Both the position numbers and the translations under genes were made by a program. From Planctomycetaceae bacterium (GTDB lineage: Bacteria > Planctomycetota > Phycisphaerae > UBA1845 > UTPLA1), in the NCBI GenBank assembly GCA_006969385.1, contig CP030884.1:682001-746000 (forward strand): DNA of 64,000 nt. The letters are read 5' to 3'. Positions 35,148-45,135 of this stretch are shown one piece after another. The notes under the pieces were generated by a model. It did not search any database and had not been told where the DNA came from. It saw nothing but the letters and a program-made list of their open reading frames with translations. Position 1 is the first letter of the stretch, and each line of letters opens with the position of its first letter.

Positions 35148-36383
35148 ATGAACGATCGCAGTGTGGCCATTCAGCCGGACGCTCTATTCAACCTGCCAGT
35201 AACAGGCAATGCGTCGCAGCGACCCGAAACAACTCCCAAATTGCTGACACCGAACGATATCAATCGGTATCTGTCTCAGATAATCTCGGGCAACGAAGCG
35301 GTCATTAACCAGGCGCGACTTGCACCGGCTGGCTTGCATTCGCGTCTCATCGATCGCGCGATCGAGTTGGGCGTATTCGGCATCGTCGAAACGCGACTAC
35401 AAGATTCAGGGCTAACTTTGCCACGCCTCTTGCGAGACCGAATGCAACGCGAACGCCAGCGAACCGAAATCCAAAATCGAGATCGCCTGACGCACGCACT
35501 GCGCTTGGTCGAGCGTCTCGATGCCGCCGAGATTCCTTATGTATTTTTAAAGGGCGCGGCACTGATCGCATGCGGCGCGGCCGACTTAAACGCACGCCCG
35601 ATGACCGACGTCGATATGCTGATTCGCGCGCGAGACGCGGCGCGGGTCGATCAGATCATGAGCGAACTCGGCGGACTTACCGGAGCCGATCTGGTACAAG
35701 CCGACTTCTACCCGCGGTTTCATTACGAACGCGAATATCTGATGGGCACGCCGCCCGTCAAGATCGATCTGCACGTGCGCGCGTTTCGTCCGACGCTCTT
35801 CGCGATGCGCACACCCGTCGATGCGTTTCTGCAAGATTGCGAGACCGGCAAATTGCTGGGGCGCACCGTTCGCATTCCCAACGCGACGACGATGCTGATT
35901 CATCTTGCCGTGCACGCCGCCTGTCACGGCGGCAAACACCTGCGCTGGCTCTACGACGTGTTTCATTGGTTATCGCTCAAGCAAGGTTGCATCGACCCTC
36001 GAGACGTCGCTCGCCTAACAGCATCGTGGCGCCTGACGGCCCCATTGCGTCTCGCGCTAACAAACGTTGGCGAGACATTTGACGCACCGACACTCGTGCA
36101 GCCCTATCTCAACGCGTTATCTCGACGCGTCGATCCGCTGGCACGCTTGACCTTATCCCAAGCCTCGCGCGCTTTGGAACGACCGGCCTACGACGCGTTC
36201 ATCAATGCGCTGGGTATCCCAAGTTGGCAGGGAAAATGGCAATACTTGGCGGCCGTGGGGCTGCCGAGCGAAACGCACTTGCGCGAACTTTACCGTGGCA
36301 GCCATGTCGGATGGCGCTGGATCGCACACGCGATGAGGCTGAGCAAGCGGATACTGCCACGCCGAGCAAAGGGCGTCGCTTAA
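35148..36383 (+). CDS. NTP_transf_5-family nucleotidyltransferase
   Basis: The protein has 411 residues. YVFLKGAAL (131-139) and RPMTDVDMLI (150-159) carry the nucleotidyltransferase loop and the two Asp residues D154 and D156. HLAVHAACHGGKHLRWLYDV is the helical C-terminal segment typical of the family. Its start is six bases after the HprK-like gene, so it completes the cassette. The activity (nucleotidylation of peptide, protein or small molecule) is unknown. Its stop overlaps the convergent acyltransferase stop in a shared TTAA. Confidence 0.82.
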   Translation: MNDRSVAIQPDALFNLPVTGNASQRPETTPKLLTPNDINRYLSQIISGNEAVINQARLAPAGLHSRLIDRAIELGVFGIVETRLQDSGLTLPRLLRDRMQRERQRTEIQNRDRLTHALRLVERLDAAEIPYVFLKGAALIACGAADLNARPMTDVDMLIRARDAARVDQIMSELGGLTGADLVQADFYPRFHYEREYLMGTPPVKIDLHVRAFRPTLFAMRTPVDAFLQDCETGKLLGRTVRIPNATTMLIHLAVHAACHGGKHLRWLYDVFHWLSLKQGCIDPRDVARLTASWRLTAPLRLALTNVGETFDAPTLVQPYLNALSRRVDPLARLTLSQASRALERPAYDAFINALGIPSWQGKWQYLAAVGLPSETHLRELYRGSHVGWRWIAHAMRLSKRILPRRAKGVA

Positions 36384-37441
36384 ATATTCATCAAATGATC
36401 GGGATGATTCTCGGCGAATGATTCCACGCCACCCGCATAGCAGCCCAATATCCGACGAATCGTGCGGTCTTCATCTTTGCTATCGTAATTCTCAACCAGC
36501 GGTGGGCTGATGCGCAGCTCGTAATGAAAGTACGGCTTGGAAATAACGAAACCCTGCAACACTTCCGAATTGCAGCGCATGGCGATTTGCAAAGGGCCGA
36601 TTAACACGTCCCGATCGGTACCGAACATCGAAATCGTCATGGTCTTGGTCGTCTGACCGCGACGGCGCTCGGGATCGAGCAAACTGGCGACGATTTTGTT
36701 GTCTTGCAGATGTCTATAGATGCCGCGCGGGAAGGAATTGGCGGCGAACATCTTCATGCGGCGGATTTCGGGAAACGTTTCGACGTAGCGATTTTGAATG
36801 TAGCGTCGCACGGCGCTTTCCTTGCCGTCGCGCACACCGGCCAATTCAAACCCGAGCAGCGCCATCAACAAGCCGGCAATATGATGCGAACCGAAGTGAC
36901 ACAGCGCCACGTATACCCCGTTGCCTTTTTGCTGCCCATCTTTAATGTGCTGCACGCCCGACAGCTCGATACGATTCATGATCTGATCGCGCGGGATGCG
37001 ATCGAGAATGGTATAAAAAATCTTGTCGCAGCGCATGCGGGTGAAGTAACCGATGCACGCCTTGCGCCGAAACTTGGGCGTTGCCTGCTCTTTGAAGTAC
37101 GACTTGAGCTTCTCGTGCACGCGGTGGCGGCGACGGTAATCCACCAGATACTCGCCAATGCCGAATGCGTATCCGAGTAGATAAAGGCCCGACAGGCTAA
37201 AGATGCGCATCCAAACGCGCAGGAACGCCCGCACGATGCGGATACGCACCAGCGTCATGAAGGGCACCGGGTGCTCTTCGATGGACATGATGCCGGGAGA
37301 GGGATCGCTGCGCATGGCACCCACGTCCGACCGGTCGGGGCGGTTACGCGGCTCGCCATCGGCGCGCAAAGCATCGTCGGCGTTTTCGCCAGACGCAGCC
37401 TCCATGACGTCGGCCGGCTTTTCCGAGGATGCGGTCTTCAT
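36380..37441 (-). CDS. lysophospholipid / lipid A-type acyltransferase
   Basis: The catalytic-type segment is YVALCHFGSHH, similar to the H-x4 motif of LpxL/LpxM (LGHFGNWE). A membrane segment lies near residues 78-98 and arginine-rich helices follow. Such enzymes add acyl chains to lipid A or phospholipids. The ATG at 37441 is chosen; a TTG at 37450 is the alternative. The gene lies 24 bases after the EF-G-like gene, so they may be co-transcribed. The substrate is uncertain. Confidence 0.72.
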   Translation of the reverse strand: MKTASSEKPADVMEAASGENADDALRADGEPRNRPDRSDVGAMRSDPSPGIMSIEEHPVPFMTLVRIRIVRAFLRVWMRIFSLSGLYLLGYAFGIGEYLVDYRRRHRVHEKLKSYFKEQATPKFRRKACIGYFTRMRCDKIFYTILDRIPRDQIMNRIELSGVQHIKDGQQKGNGVYVALCHFGSHHIAGLLMALLGFELAGVRDGKESAVRRYIQNRYVETFPEIRRMKMFAANSFPRGIYRHLQDNKIVASLLDPERRRGQTTKTMTISMFGTDRDVLIGPLQIAMRCNSEVLQGFVISKPYFHYELRISPPLVENYDSKDEDRTIRRILGCYAGGVESFAENHPDHLMNI

Positions 37442-37465
37442 GAATCGCAATCGAACGCCCGCGGG

Positions 37466-39502
37466 CTATTCGTCGTCGTCGTCCTTCGGCTGATATTGTG
37501 CCATGACGGCCTGAACTTCGTTGCTGGGCACCGGCTCGTAATGCGAGAACTCCAGTGCGTAGCTGCCCTTGCCGCCGGTCATCGAACTCAACCGGGAATG
37601 ATAATCGGAAAGCTTCGCGAGCGGCACCTGTGCTTCGATCAACGTCATATTGCCGGGCAGCAAATCCTGGCCGGTCGGCCGACCGCGACGTTGTGCCAAA
37701 TCGCCGGTGATATCCCCCACCTGATCGGTCGGGGCGGTGACTTCGACGTTGACGATAGGTTCGAGCAGCACCGGCTTGGATTTCAACACGGCATCTTTAA
37801 ATGCAAGCTTGCCGGCGGTTTTAAACGCAACTTCCTTGGAATCGACCGGGTGATGCTTGCCGTCGGTGATCGAGACCTTCACATCCTGCATGGGGAAGCC
37901 CGCCAGCGGGCCGGCTTCCATCAATTCGGTCACGCCCTTCTTGATCGCGGGTTCAAACTGCCCCGGAATCGAACCGCCGAAGATATCCCACGACCATTCG
38001 AGCGTCGGATCGCTGCCGCGCTCCAGCGGATCGATCTTGAGATAGACCTCGCCGAACTGACCGGCACCGCCCGTTTGCTTCTTGTGGCGATAGTGCCCTT
38101 CAGCCCCTTTAGAGATCGTTTCGCGATACGGGATCTTGGGCGTTTTGGTATCCACTTCGAGCTTAAACTGCCGCGCCATTTTGGAGAGAATCACGCGCAG
38201 GTGCATATCGCCGTTACCGCTGATGACCAACTCGTGCGTTTGCGGGTCGTGATTGACCTTGAAACACGGGTCGGTCTCGGTAAAGCGGTGGATGGCCTCG
38301 GAGAGCTTGCCTTCGTCGCCGCGCGCCTTGGGCTCAACGGCGAGGGAATACATGGGCTGCGGGAACTTGGGCATCTCGACATGGCCATCGTTGGCCTCGG
38401 TGAAGAGCGTGTCGCCGATATTCAATTCCATCTTGGCGACTGCCACGAGATCACCCGCAATGGCCTCGTCGGTCTCTTTATGATCGCCACCGACAAAATA
38501 ATGGAAGTGGCCCGGTCGATTTCCTTTGCGATCGCCGGTGGCCATGATGTTGGTGCCGGCTTTGGTCGTCCCCGAAAGCACGCGAAAGTATGGATACTTG
38601 ATCTTGCTTTTGTGATCGACGGCGACCTTGAATACCTGCCCCACAAACTTATCGCCACCGACCTGAATCTCTTCATCGTCGGCATCGGGATGCTTGAGGA
38701 AACGCTTCTTACCTTCCAACGGGCACGGACAGCAATCGACGATGAAGTCGAGCAGTTCCTTGATACCGATTTCATCCTTGGCATCGGTAAAGAGCAGCGG
38801 CACGATCGTACCAGCGCGGACGGCCTTGACGAAGTTTTCTTTGACCAACTCGATGGGCAGATCGCCTTCTTCGAAGTAGCGATTCATCAACGCGTCATCG
38901 CACTCGGACACGCGTTCGATGATGTTGGTATGTTCGTGTTCGACATCGAGAATATCCGACTGACCGCCGCACTTTTCGAGACAGTTGATGACCGACTTGC
39001 GACCTTGCGCGGGCAGGTTGATCGGTGCCACGACTTGGCCGAACGATTCCTTAATATCGTTGACCAACTGTTCCAGGTCGGCCGATTCGGCATCGAAGTG
39101 GTTTACGATAATCACGCGACCGAGGCCGAAGCGCTTGGCTTGCTCGCGCATGCGACGGGTGTTGACCTGAATGCCGCCGGGGGCATTGATCACGATGGCG
39201 GCGGTTTCGACGGCGGCGAAGGAAGCGACTGCCGGACCGATGAAGTCGGGTGCGCCGGGCGTGTCGATCAGATTCAAACGCTTGCCGCGATGCATGACGG
39301 CCAGCACGTGCGAATCGATCGAATGGCCGCGCTCCTTTTCTTCGTCATCGACATCGAGATGGGAGGTCTTGTCGTCCACGCTGCCCATACGGTTGGTGAC
39401 GCCTGTCGCATGCATGATCGCCTCACACAACGACGTCTTGCCCGAGCCGCTGTGCCCCACGAACGTCATGTTCCGAATGTCACCCGTCGAATAGGCGGTC
39501 AT
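37466..39502 (-). CDS. EF-G-like translational GTPase
   Basis: ATG at 39502 follows GGAGG and gives 678 residues, near full EF-G length. G1 is GHSGSGKT (16-23), G3 is DTPG (80-83), and G4 reads N-H-F-D (134-137) in place of the usual N-K-x-D. Domains II-V are present (KGAEGHYRHKKQTGGAGQFGEVYLKI is the domain IV start). This is one of the EF-G paralogues, not the main ribosomal translocase. Its role here is unknown, possibly ribosome recycling or stress. The unusual G4 may alter nucleotide preference. Confidence 0.85.
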   Translation of the reverse strand: MTAYSTGDIRNMTFVGHSGSGKTSLCEAIMHATGVTNRMGSVDDKTSHLDVDDEEKERGHSIDSHVLAVMHRGKRLNLIDTPGAPDFIGPAVASFAAVETAAIVINAPGGIQVNTRRMREQAKRFGLGRVIIVNHFDAESADLEQLVNDIKESFGQVVAPINLPAQGRKSVINCLEKCGGQSDILDVEHEHTNIIERVSECDDALMNRYFEEGDLPIELVKENFVKAVRAGTIVPLLFTDAKDEIGIKELLDFIVDCCPCPLEGKKRFLKHPDADDEEIQVGGDKFVGQVFKVAVDHKSKIKYPYFRVLSGTTKAGTNIMATGDRKGNRPGHFHYFVGGDHKETDEAIAGDLVAVAKMELNIGDTLFTEANDGHVEMPKFPQPMYSLAVEPKARGDEGKLSEAIHRFTETDPCFKVNHDPQTHELVISGNGDMHLRVILSKMARQFKLEVDTKTPKIPYRETISKGAEGHYRHKKQTGGAGQFGEVYLKIDPLERGSDPTLEWSWDIFGGSIPGQFEPAIKKGVTELMEAGPLAGFPMQDVKVSITDGKHHPVDSKEVAFKTAGKLAFKDAVLKSKPVLLEPIVNVEVTAPTDQVGDITGDLAQRRGRPTGQDLLPGNMTLIEAQVPLAKLSDYHSRLSSMTGGKGSYALEFSHYEPVPSNEVQAVMAQYQPKDDDDE

Positions 39503-39739
39503 GTGCGTTACCTCCGCAGATTTGGATTGTGGTTTTCAAACCGCAGACGCCGCGCCGCAACGAATCGAATGACCGTCGGAAGATGCGCCACGCCAACCGG
39601 CAATTCGGCCAATGATAGCGTTTGGGCTTTATGCGAACAAGGTATGGAACCGACCTACAATTCATCGATTGTTTGGAAGCTTCAGCGCGAGCAGCAGCAA
39701 CGGTCGGGTGCAACTCTCGATGCACTTATTATCAATCGG

Positions 39740-39768
39740 GTACCCCTGCCCCTCTGGGGATGGGGGAC
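39740..39768 (-). repeat. 29-bp dispersed G/C palindromic repeat, copy 2 (inverted)
   Basis: Reverse complement matches 629-657 at 27 of 29 positions. It is the only feature I see in the 39503-39845 gap. Confidence 0.7.
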
Positions 39769-39845
39769 TATTAACGCCAAGCGATCTTTAGCCCGCTACT
39801 AAACCCAAATACCAAATCTCGGCCCTATCCCACTTCTCATTACTA

Positions 39846-41300
39846 TTACCCAACCAACAGCAACGCAATCGACAAATATAACGTCGCGCTGACCGCGTCA
39901 TTTACCGTCGTGATCAGCGGCCCCGTCGCAATCGCCGGGTCGATACCCAAGCGCCGAAACAAATACGGTAACGTTAGCCCCATCGAACCCGACAACAATA
40001 TCGCCAGCATCATCGCGCAGCCGACCGAAGCGGCAAGCCGAAACGTTGATGCTGCAACATCGGCGGCATCGCCACCCGCGCCGCCGTGGCCGCCGCCGAA
40101 ATTCATGCCCGAGTTCATAATGATAAACGCACCGGCCGCCGCGAAGATCCCCGCACCCAGGCCCAAAATTCCCGCAATGCGCATCTCACGATATGCGGCA
40201 CGCTGAAACTGGCTCGCCAGCACATCACCCGTCGCCAGCGCCCGCACGATCACCGTCGAGATTTGCACGCCGGCGTTGCCACCCATGGCCGCAATCGGAA
40301 TCAGAAACGGAATCAATAGCGCGAAGATGTTCTTATCCATCTGCTGTTCGAAAAAGATCGCAATCAGCGACGCCGCAAACGTGCCGCCCAAACACGGTAA
40401 CAACCAACGTGCCCGCACGCTGGCCGCATAAAGAACGCTCTGCCGCGAAAACTCATCGGCATCGGTCCCGGCCATGTGGAGGATATCTTCTTCGGCTTCT
40501 TCTTCGGCGATTTCGAGAACGTCGTCGTGCGTGATCACGCCGACCATGCGGAAGTTATCATCGACCACCGGCAGCGCCACGACATCGTACTTATCGAATT
40601 TGTTCTTAACCTCTTCCTGATCGTCCGCGACATTGGCCGTAAACAAATCGTCGAGCAGCAACTTTTCCAGCGGCATTTCCGACGGGTTCGCCACCAACCG
40701 TACGGGCGGCACCACGCCGACCAACTTACCGTCGTGATCGACCGAATAGACGTAATACAACTCGACCCGCTGTTCTTCGGTGAGTTTGCGGATCATATTG
40801 ATCGCATCGCCAACCTTGGCGCTAATCGGCACCGCCACGAACGCCGTGTTCATGATGCCGCCGGCGCTGTCTTCGTCGTACTGGCGCAGCGGTTCGACGG
40901 CGGCGCGATTTTCTTCGGGCAGGTGTTCGACGATCTCGTCGGCGCGCTCGGCGTCCATTTCGTCGAGCACGTCCACCGCGTCGTCGGCGGGCAATTCGGA
41001 TAAAACCGCCGAAACTTGCTCGGGCTGGAAGCCGTCGAGCATTTCCGACCGGACCGATTCCTCCAGCAAGACGATCGCTTCGGCAGCCGTGCGCGGCGGC
41101 AGCAGGAACAGCACGCGCGAACGCTCTTCCTCGCTCAGTGCCTCCAAACAGTCGGCGACATCGGCGGCGTGCAGGTCGGCAAGAAACGATTCCAACTCGG
41201 GCTCGGTACCGTCGGCGAGCACGGCGCGGAAGTCCTGCAGGAGGCGATCGTTATCCTCGTGGCGACGCGGTTCGCTGGTTGGCGGTCCTTCGACGGGCAT
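39846..41300 (-). CDS. mgtE: magnesium transporter MgtE
   Basis: This Mg2+ channel has an N-terminal superhelical domain (many helices such as VLSELPADDAVDVLDEMD), a CBS pair (DEDSAGGIMN; VVALPVVDDNFRMVGVITHDDVL), and five C-terminal membrane segments. The signature PIAAMGGNAGVQ is in the pore region. The length of 484 is normal. The CBS and N-domains gate the channel by cytosolic Mg2+. It stands alone. Confidence 0.95.
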   Translation of the reverse strand: MPVEGPPTSEPRRHEDNDRLLQDFRAVLADGTEPELESFLADLHAADVADCLEALSEEERSRVLFLLPPRTAAEAIVLLEESVRSEMLDGFQPEQVSAVLSELPADDAVDVLDEMDAERADEIVEHLPEENRAAVEPLRQYDEDSAGGIMNTAFVAVPISAKVGDAINMIRKLTEEQRVELYYVYSVDHDGKLVGVVPPVRLVANPSEMPLEKLLLDDLFTANVADDQEEVKNKFDKYDVVALPVVDDNFRMVGVITHDDVLEIAEEEAEEDILHMAGTDADEFSRQSVLYAASVRARWLLPCLGGTFAASLIAIFFEQQMDKNIFALLIPFLIPIAAMGGNAGVQISTVIVRALATGDVLASQFQRAAYREMRIAGILGLGAGIFAAAGAFIIMNSGMNFGGGHGGAGGDAADVAASTFRLAASVGCAMMLAILLSGSMGLTLPYLFRRLGIDPAIATGPLITTVNDAVSATLYLSIALLLVG

Positions 41301-41396
41301 GCGGGCATTATTGCGGCGGCCCGGTTAAACACAACCGGCGGCAGTGTACGTGCGGATTTTGACAAAGCCGCTCGTGTTGGGTTTAACTGCCCCCGC

Positions 41397-42620
41397 ATGA
41401 ATGTGTTACATTTTGTCAATGCCTACTTTCCGTCGACCGGCGGCACAGTAACGCGCGTTCACAATCTGTTCTTCGAAGACGGGCACGAGCACACGCTGAT
41501 CGTGCCGGTTCCGACCGACGATGACCATCAAACCCCCACCGTTGACCGCCTATCAAATCTGGAAGTTGTACGCGTACCCGTGGCGCAGCCGCGCGGGGTC
41601 AATCGATTTCGCCCTCGCTATTATCGAAAACAAGCCGACCGCCTCGTGCTGGAAGCGTCCAGCCGAAAGCCCGACGTGCTATACGGGCACAATCCACTCA
41701 CGTGCGCGCTGGCGAGCCTTGCGTTTCATCGTCGACGTCCAAGCATGCCATTTATCTACGAAGCGCACGGAATCATGCGCGATTATTCCAACGTCGGACC
41801 GGGACATCCGCTCTCCGCCTTGCGCGACGGACTAACGCGACGCTTGCTGGGGCATTATGAAAAGCGGGTGTTTGCCTCTGTCGATATTGCAATCGCCCAA
41901 ACCACCGCAGCGCGCAATCGTATAGTCGAGTTGTATAACTTTAAAAAGAATCACACACGCGTCATTCATAACGGCGTCGATGCGGATCGGTTCAACCCGG
42001 TCCGCTGGACCGCGGAACGGCACGAGATACGAACGCGTCGCGGGTGGCAGAACCAGACGGTGATCTTCTACGCCGGATATTTGGACGAAGTGAACGGCAT
42101 CGCCGCGCTACTCGATGCAACGCGCCGCCTGCCGCAATCGGTTGCCGAAAACCTCAAGGTCGTGATTGCCGGGAAAGGGCCTCGCGCGGGCGACGTAAGA
42201 AACGCAGCCGCCCAGAATCCGGATCGTCTTGAATTCCTAGAATCGCTGCCGCATGATGCGATGGCGGCGCACTATGCCGCGAGCGATGTATTTGTGATTC
42301 CGAGACCGCCGTTTCGACCGGCAGAAACGCTATTACCGATGAAACTGCTCGAAGCGATGGCGATGGAGAAAATCGTGCTGGTCAGCGATGTCGGCGGGAT
42401 GACCGACGTGGTAACCGACCAACAAAACGGAATCGTGTTCCGCAAAGGCGATACGGTCGCACTGTTAGAAGCACTCTCGCATTGCGCCAACATGACTGCG
42501 TCTATGCAGAGATTGGGCAAAACGGCGCGCGAGACCGTCTTATCGCGATTTTCTTGGCAAGCGTCTCGCGCAGAACTGAATGCGTTGTTCGAGGCCGTCG
42601 TTCTTGAAAAAAGTCAATGA
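41397..42620 (+). CDS. glycosyltransferase, GT4-like
   Basis: The frame is open from 41016, but ATG at 41397 begins the true N-terminus MNVLHFVNAYFPSTGGT, typical of GT-B glycosyltransferases. RVIHNGVDADRFNP is the mid-protein GT4 loop. The C-terminal domain has VIFYAGYLDEVNGI, RPAETLLPMKLLEAMAMEK (E-x7-E-like donor site) and VSDVGGM. It probably transfers a nucleotide-sugar in surface polysaccharide synthesis. It is first of a six-gene polysaccharide locus on this strand. Confidence 0.88.
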   Translation: MNVLHFVNAYFPSTGGTVTRVHNLFFEDGHEHTLIVPVPTDDDHQTPTVDRLSNLEVVRVPVAQPRGVNRFRPRYYRKQADRLVLEASSRKPDVLYGHNPLTCALASLAFHRRRPSMPFIYEAHGIMRDYSNVGPGHPLSALRDGLTRRLLGHYEKRVFASVDIAIAQTTAARNRIVELYNFKKNHTRVIHNGVDADRFNPVRWTAERHEIRTRRGWQNQTVIFYAGYLDEVNGIAALLDATRRLPQSVAENLKVVIAGKGPRAGDVRNAAAQNPDRLEFLESLPHDAMAAHYAASDVFVIPRPPFRPAETLLPMKLLEAMAMEKIVLVSDVGGMTDVVTDQQNGIVFRKGDTVALLEALSHCANMTASMQRLGKTARETVLSRFSWQASRAELNALFEAVVLEKSQ

Positions 42621-42699
42621 GGTGATTCGATAAGGATGCAATGCTGTGTTCGGGGTATGCCGGCGTTGATAAGTACCAGAGCGGGGAGCGTTTCTTAGA

Positions 42700-43512
42700 A
42701 TGTTTTTAACTGCAGTCGACGATAAGTATCTAGACGAAGCCCAATACCTGATTAAATCCTGCGCGCGCCATGCGCCGGACGTTCGATTCCATCTGTTTTT
42801 GGTCAACTCCAGCGAAGATCGCGTCGCAAATTTGCGTCGCATCCATCCCAAGCTCGACGTTCAGCACGTTTCCTGGCCAAGGGATGCCGCACGTTGGCGC
42901 GGCATCATGTGTTGTGCCCGGTCGATTCCGATTGCCGAACTTACGGCGACGTCCCACGAACCGGTGATCTATCTCGATTCGGATATCATCCTGCGCAAGT
43001 CGCCGGTCGGTCTGTTCAAAGAACTGGAACAACACGATCTGCTAATTCGCCTGCGCCCGAACATGACGCAAATCGGCCCCGTCGGTACACCGCACGCCGC
43101 CAAATTTAACAGCGGTGTGATTGCCATTCGCCCGAACCCGTCAACGATCGCCTTTGCAGAGGAATATAACAACACGATGCGCGCGTGGATCGACGCGGGC
43201 AAGCCCATTATCGAATGGCGCGAGGAAGATAAGACGGATGCGTACATCGACCAGGAGTTTCTTTACCTCGCCTATGAAAAATTCAAAGATCGGCTGAAAT
43301 TCAAACCCCTGCCCGACGAATACAACGACGCGAAGTTTCACCCCGAGAGCACCATCTGGCACGGCAAAGGCCGCGCCCGGCGCCATCCTGCCTATCGGGT
43401 CGCCAAGATGAATCTCGATTCCCCATTCAAAGCCGGCTTGTTGGCATGTGCGTTAAGCCCGCTGTCGTTGGCATACAAAGTTGTCCGCGCCGCCAAACAA
43501 GAACGAAACTAA
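42700..43512 (+). CDS. glycosyltransferase, GT-A fold (GT8-like)
   Basis: The 270-residue protein has PVIYLDSDIILRKS, containing D-S-D, the metal-binding D-x-D of GT-A enzymes, and FNSGVIAIRP. The order resembles GT8-type or related sugar transferases. It lies between the GT4-like gene and the flippase, supporting a role in polysaccharide assembly. The sugar is unknown. Confidence 0.75.
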   Translation: MFLTAVDDKYLDEAQYLIKSCARHAPDVRFHLFLVNSSEDRVANLRRIHPKLDVQHVSWPRDAARWRGIMCCARSIPIAELTATSHEPVIYLDSDIILRKSPVGLFKELEQHDLLIRLRPNMTQIGPVGTPHAAKFNSGVIAIRPNPSTIAFAEEYNNTMRAWIDAGKPIIEWREEDKTDAYIDQEFLYLAYEKFKDRLKFKPLPDEYNDAKFHPESTIWHGKGRARRHPAYRVAKMNLDSPFKAGLLACALSPLSLAYKVVRAAKQERN

Positions 43513-43566
43513 GAGCAGCGACCTTTTCTTACAGGTATCACCCTTTCCGGAAAGCTGCCACGCCGC

Positions 43567-45102
43567 ATGAGCCAATCCATCACCAAGGGAAGCGACTTTT
43601 CGAGAATCGCAAGACACGGTGCCGTCTACTTCGTGGCCAGCCTGTTGACGAAGGGATTGCATGCGATCCTGTTACCGGTTTACACGACTTGGCTTTCCCC
43701 AAGCGATTATGCGACGTTTTCAAACCTCTTCGCCATCGCCGGATTGATCGTCGTCGCCACGTCGCTCTATCTCGACAATGCGTATGCCCGCTTTTATTTC
43801 GATGAGTGCGAAGAACCCACCAAACTTCGTGCACTCTTTAGCACACTCTTCATTTTCACCTCCGTTTGGGGAGCCATCGTTGCCAGTATTTTGTTCTTCC
43901 TCTTGGCCCCGTACTTGACGGCCGCGTACAGCATCCCGGCTTTACCCTACGTCGCCGTCGTATGCGTGATACCGCTGTTCGCCCAGTTCAACGCGCTGGC
44001 ACGGACACATTTTCGCTCGCAACATCGTTCCGGCCTCGTTACCTCCGCCACGTATATCCTGGCGATTGTCAACGCGGCGATCGCGCTGACCATCCTGATC
44101 GGCATCAAAGCAACGCCCGCCGCCCTGTTGTGGGGCGTGCTCGCGGGCGAAGCCGCATCGGCCGCGTACTTGCTCTATAAGCTCTTCCAAGATGGCCTGA
44201 TCGCATTCACCATAGATCGCCCGCAACTCCGTTCGGCGTTGTCTTACTCCATCGGGTTGATTCCGTTGACCGCCGCCAGTTGGCTGTCCGGTTATTCCGA
44301 CCGCCTGCTCATCACGTGGCTCGGCGATGCGAATGCTTCCGGCATCTACTCGGTGGCGTTCGAGATCGGGCGCGTGATTAATATCTTCGTGCTCGCCATT
44401 TTTATGGTCTACGGCCCGATGATGTTTGCCCTGCTTAAAGAAGATAAACCCGAAAACATCTTACGGATCGAGCGCTTTCAATCTGTCTTTATTCACCTGC
44501 TCGTGGGTAGCGCATTTTTCCTGAGTCTGTTCGCGCCGGAGTTTTACCGCCTCTTTATCAACGCAAGCTACAACGAGGGCATCCCGTGGGTAGCGATACT
44601 CGCCGCGTCCTTCGTTTTTGCCGGCTTGCGCAAACTTTACGCCACGCCGATTTACTATCAAAAACTCACCATCATGATATCCATTGGCGGAATCGCACAG
44701 GCGGCCCTCAATTTTGGCATCAATTACGCGCTCATTCCTAAATATGGCGCTGCGGTCGCCGCATGGTCCAAGCTCGTATCGATGGCTGCCGTCGCATTGT
44801 TTTTCTATCTGCTTTGCAGAAAATATCAGCCGATTAGGATGAATCGAAGAGCCTTAGGGATCACGTTCTCGACGCTGACCGCCGGTACGATAGGATACCT
44901 GTTGGCACGCTACGGCCTGCAGTTGGAAGGCAACGGGCTCCTCGCAGCCAAACTACTCATACTCGCGGGCACTTTGATCGCCACTTGGGCATCTCCGTTC
45001 GGCGGCTCATTGCGAAGCATGATTGCAGAATCGAAAAAGCGACTGGACCGGCGAGACGAAAACCTTTCCGAGGCACTCGACAACTCGGAACAAACGAACT
45101 AA
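43567..45102 (+). CDS. polysaccharide flippase / oligosaccharide export membrane protein (Wzx-like)
   Basis: A 511-residue polytopic protein with about 12-14 membrane segments spread through its length and a basic cytosolic C-terminus. It starts with GAVYFVASLLTKGLHAILLPVYTTWLS, typical of polysaccharide translocases of the MATE/MVF superfamily. It would move lipid-linked repeat units across the inner membrane. It is followed at 33 bases by a GT2 gene. Confidence 0.9.
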   Translation: MSQSITKGSDFSRIARHGAVYFVASLLTKGLHAILLPVYTTWLSPSDYATFSNLFAIAGLIVVATSLYLDNAYARFYFDECEEPTKLRALFSTLFIFTSVWGAIVASILFFLLAPYLTAAYSIPALPYVAVVCVIPLFAQFNALARTHFRSQHRSGLVTSATYILAIVNAAIALTILIGIKATPAALLWGVLAGEAASAAYLLYKLFQDGLIAFTIDRPQLRSALSYSIGLIPLTAASWLSGYSDRLLITWLGDANASGIYSVAFEIGRVINIFVLAIFMVYGPMMFALLKEDKPENILRIERFQSVFIHLLVGSAFFLSLFAPEFYRLFINASYNEGIPWVAILAASFVFAGLRKLYATPIYYQKLTIMISIGGIAQAALNFGINYALIPKYGAAVAAWSKLVSMAAVALFFYLLCRKYQPIRMNRRALGITFSTLTAGTIGYLLARYGLQLEGNGLLAAKLLILAGTLIATWASPFGGSLRSMIAESKKRLDRRDENLSEALDNSEQTN

Positions 45103-45135
45103 CAGAACACGCACCGGCACTTACGCGGAACCGCC

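Noticed and set aside
37271..39802. Very long open frame (843 codons) on the + strand opposite the EF-G-like gene
   Set aside because: It is antisense to a clear GTPase with a good ribosome site. Its sequence has no domain logic, and GC-rich codon bias leaves the opposite frame open.
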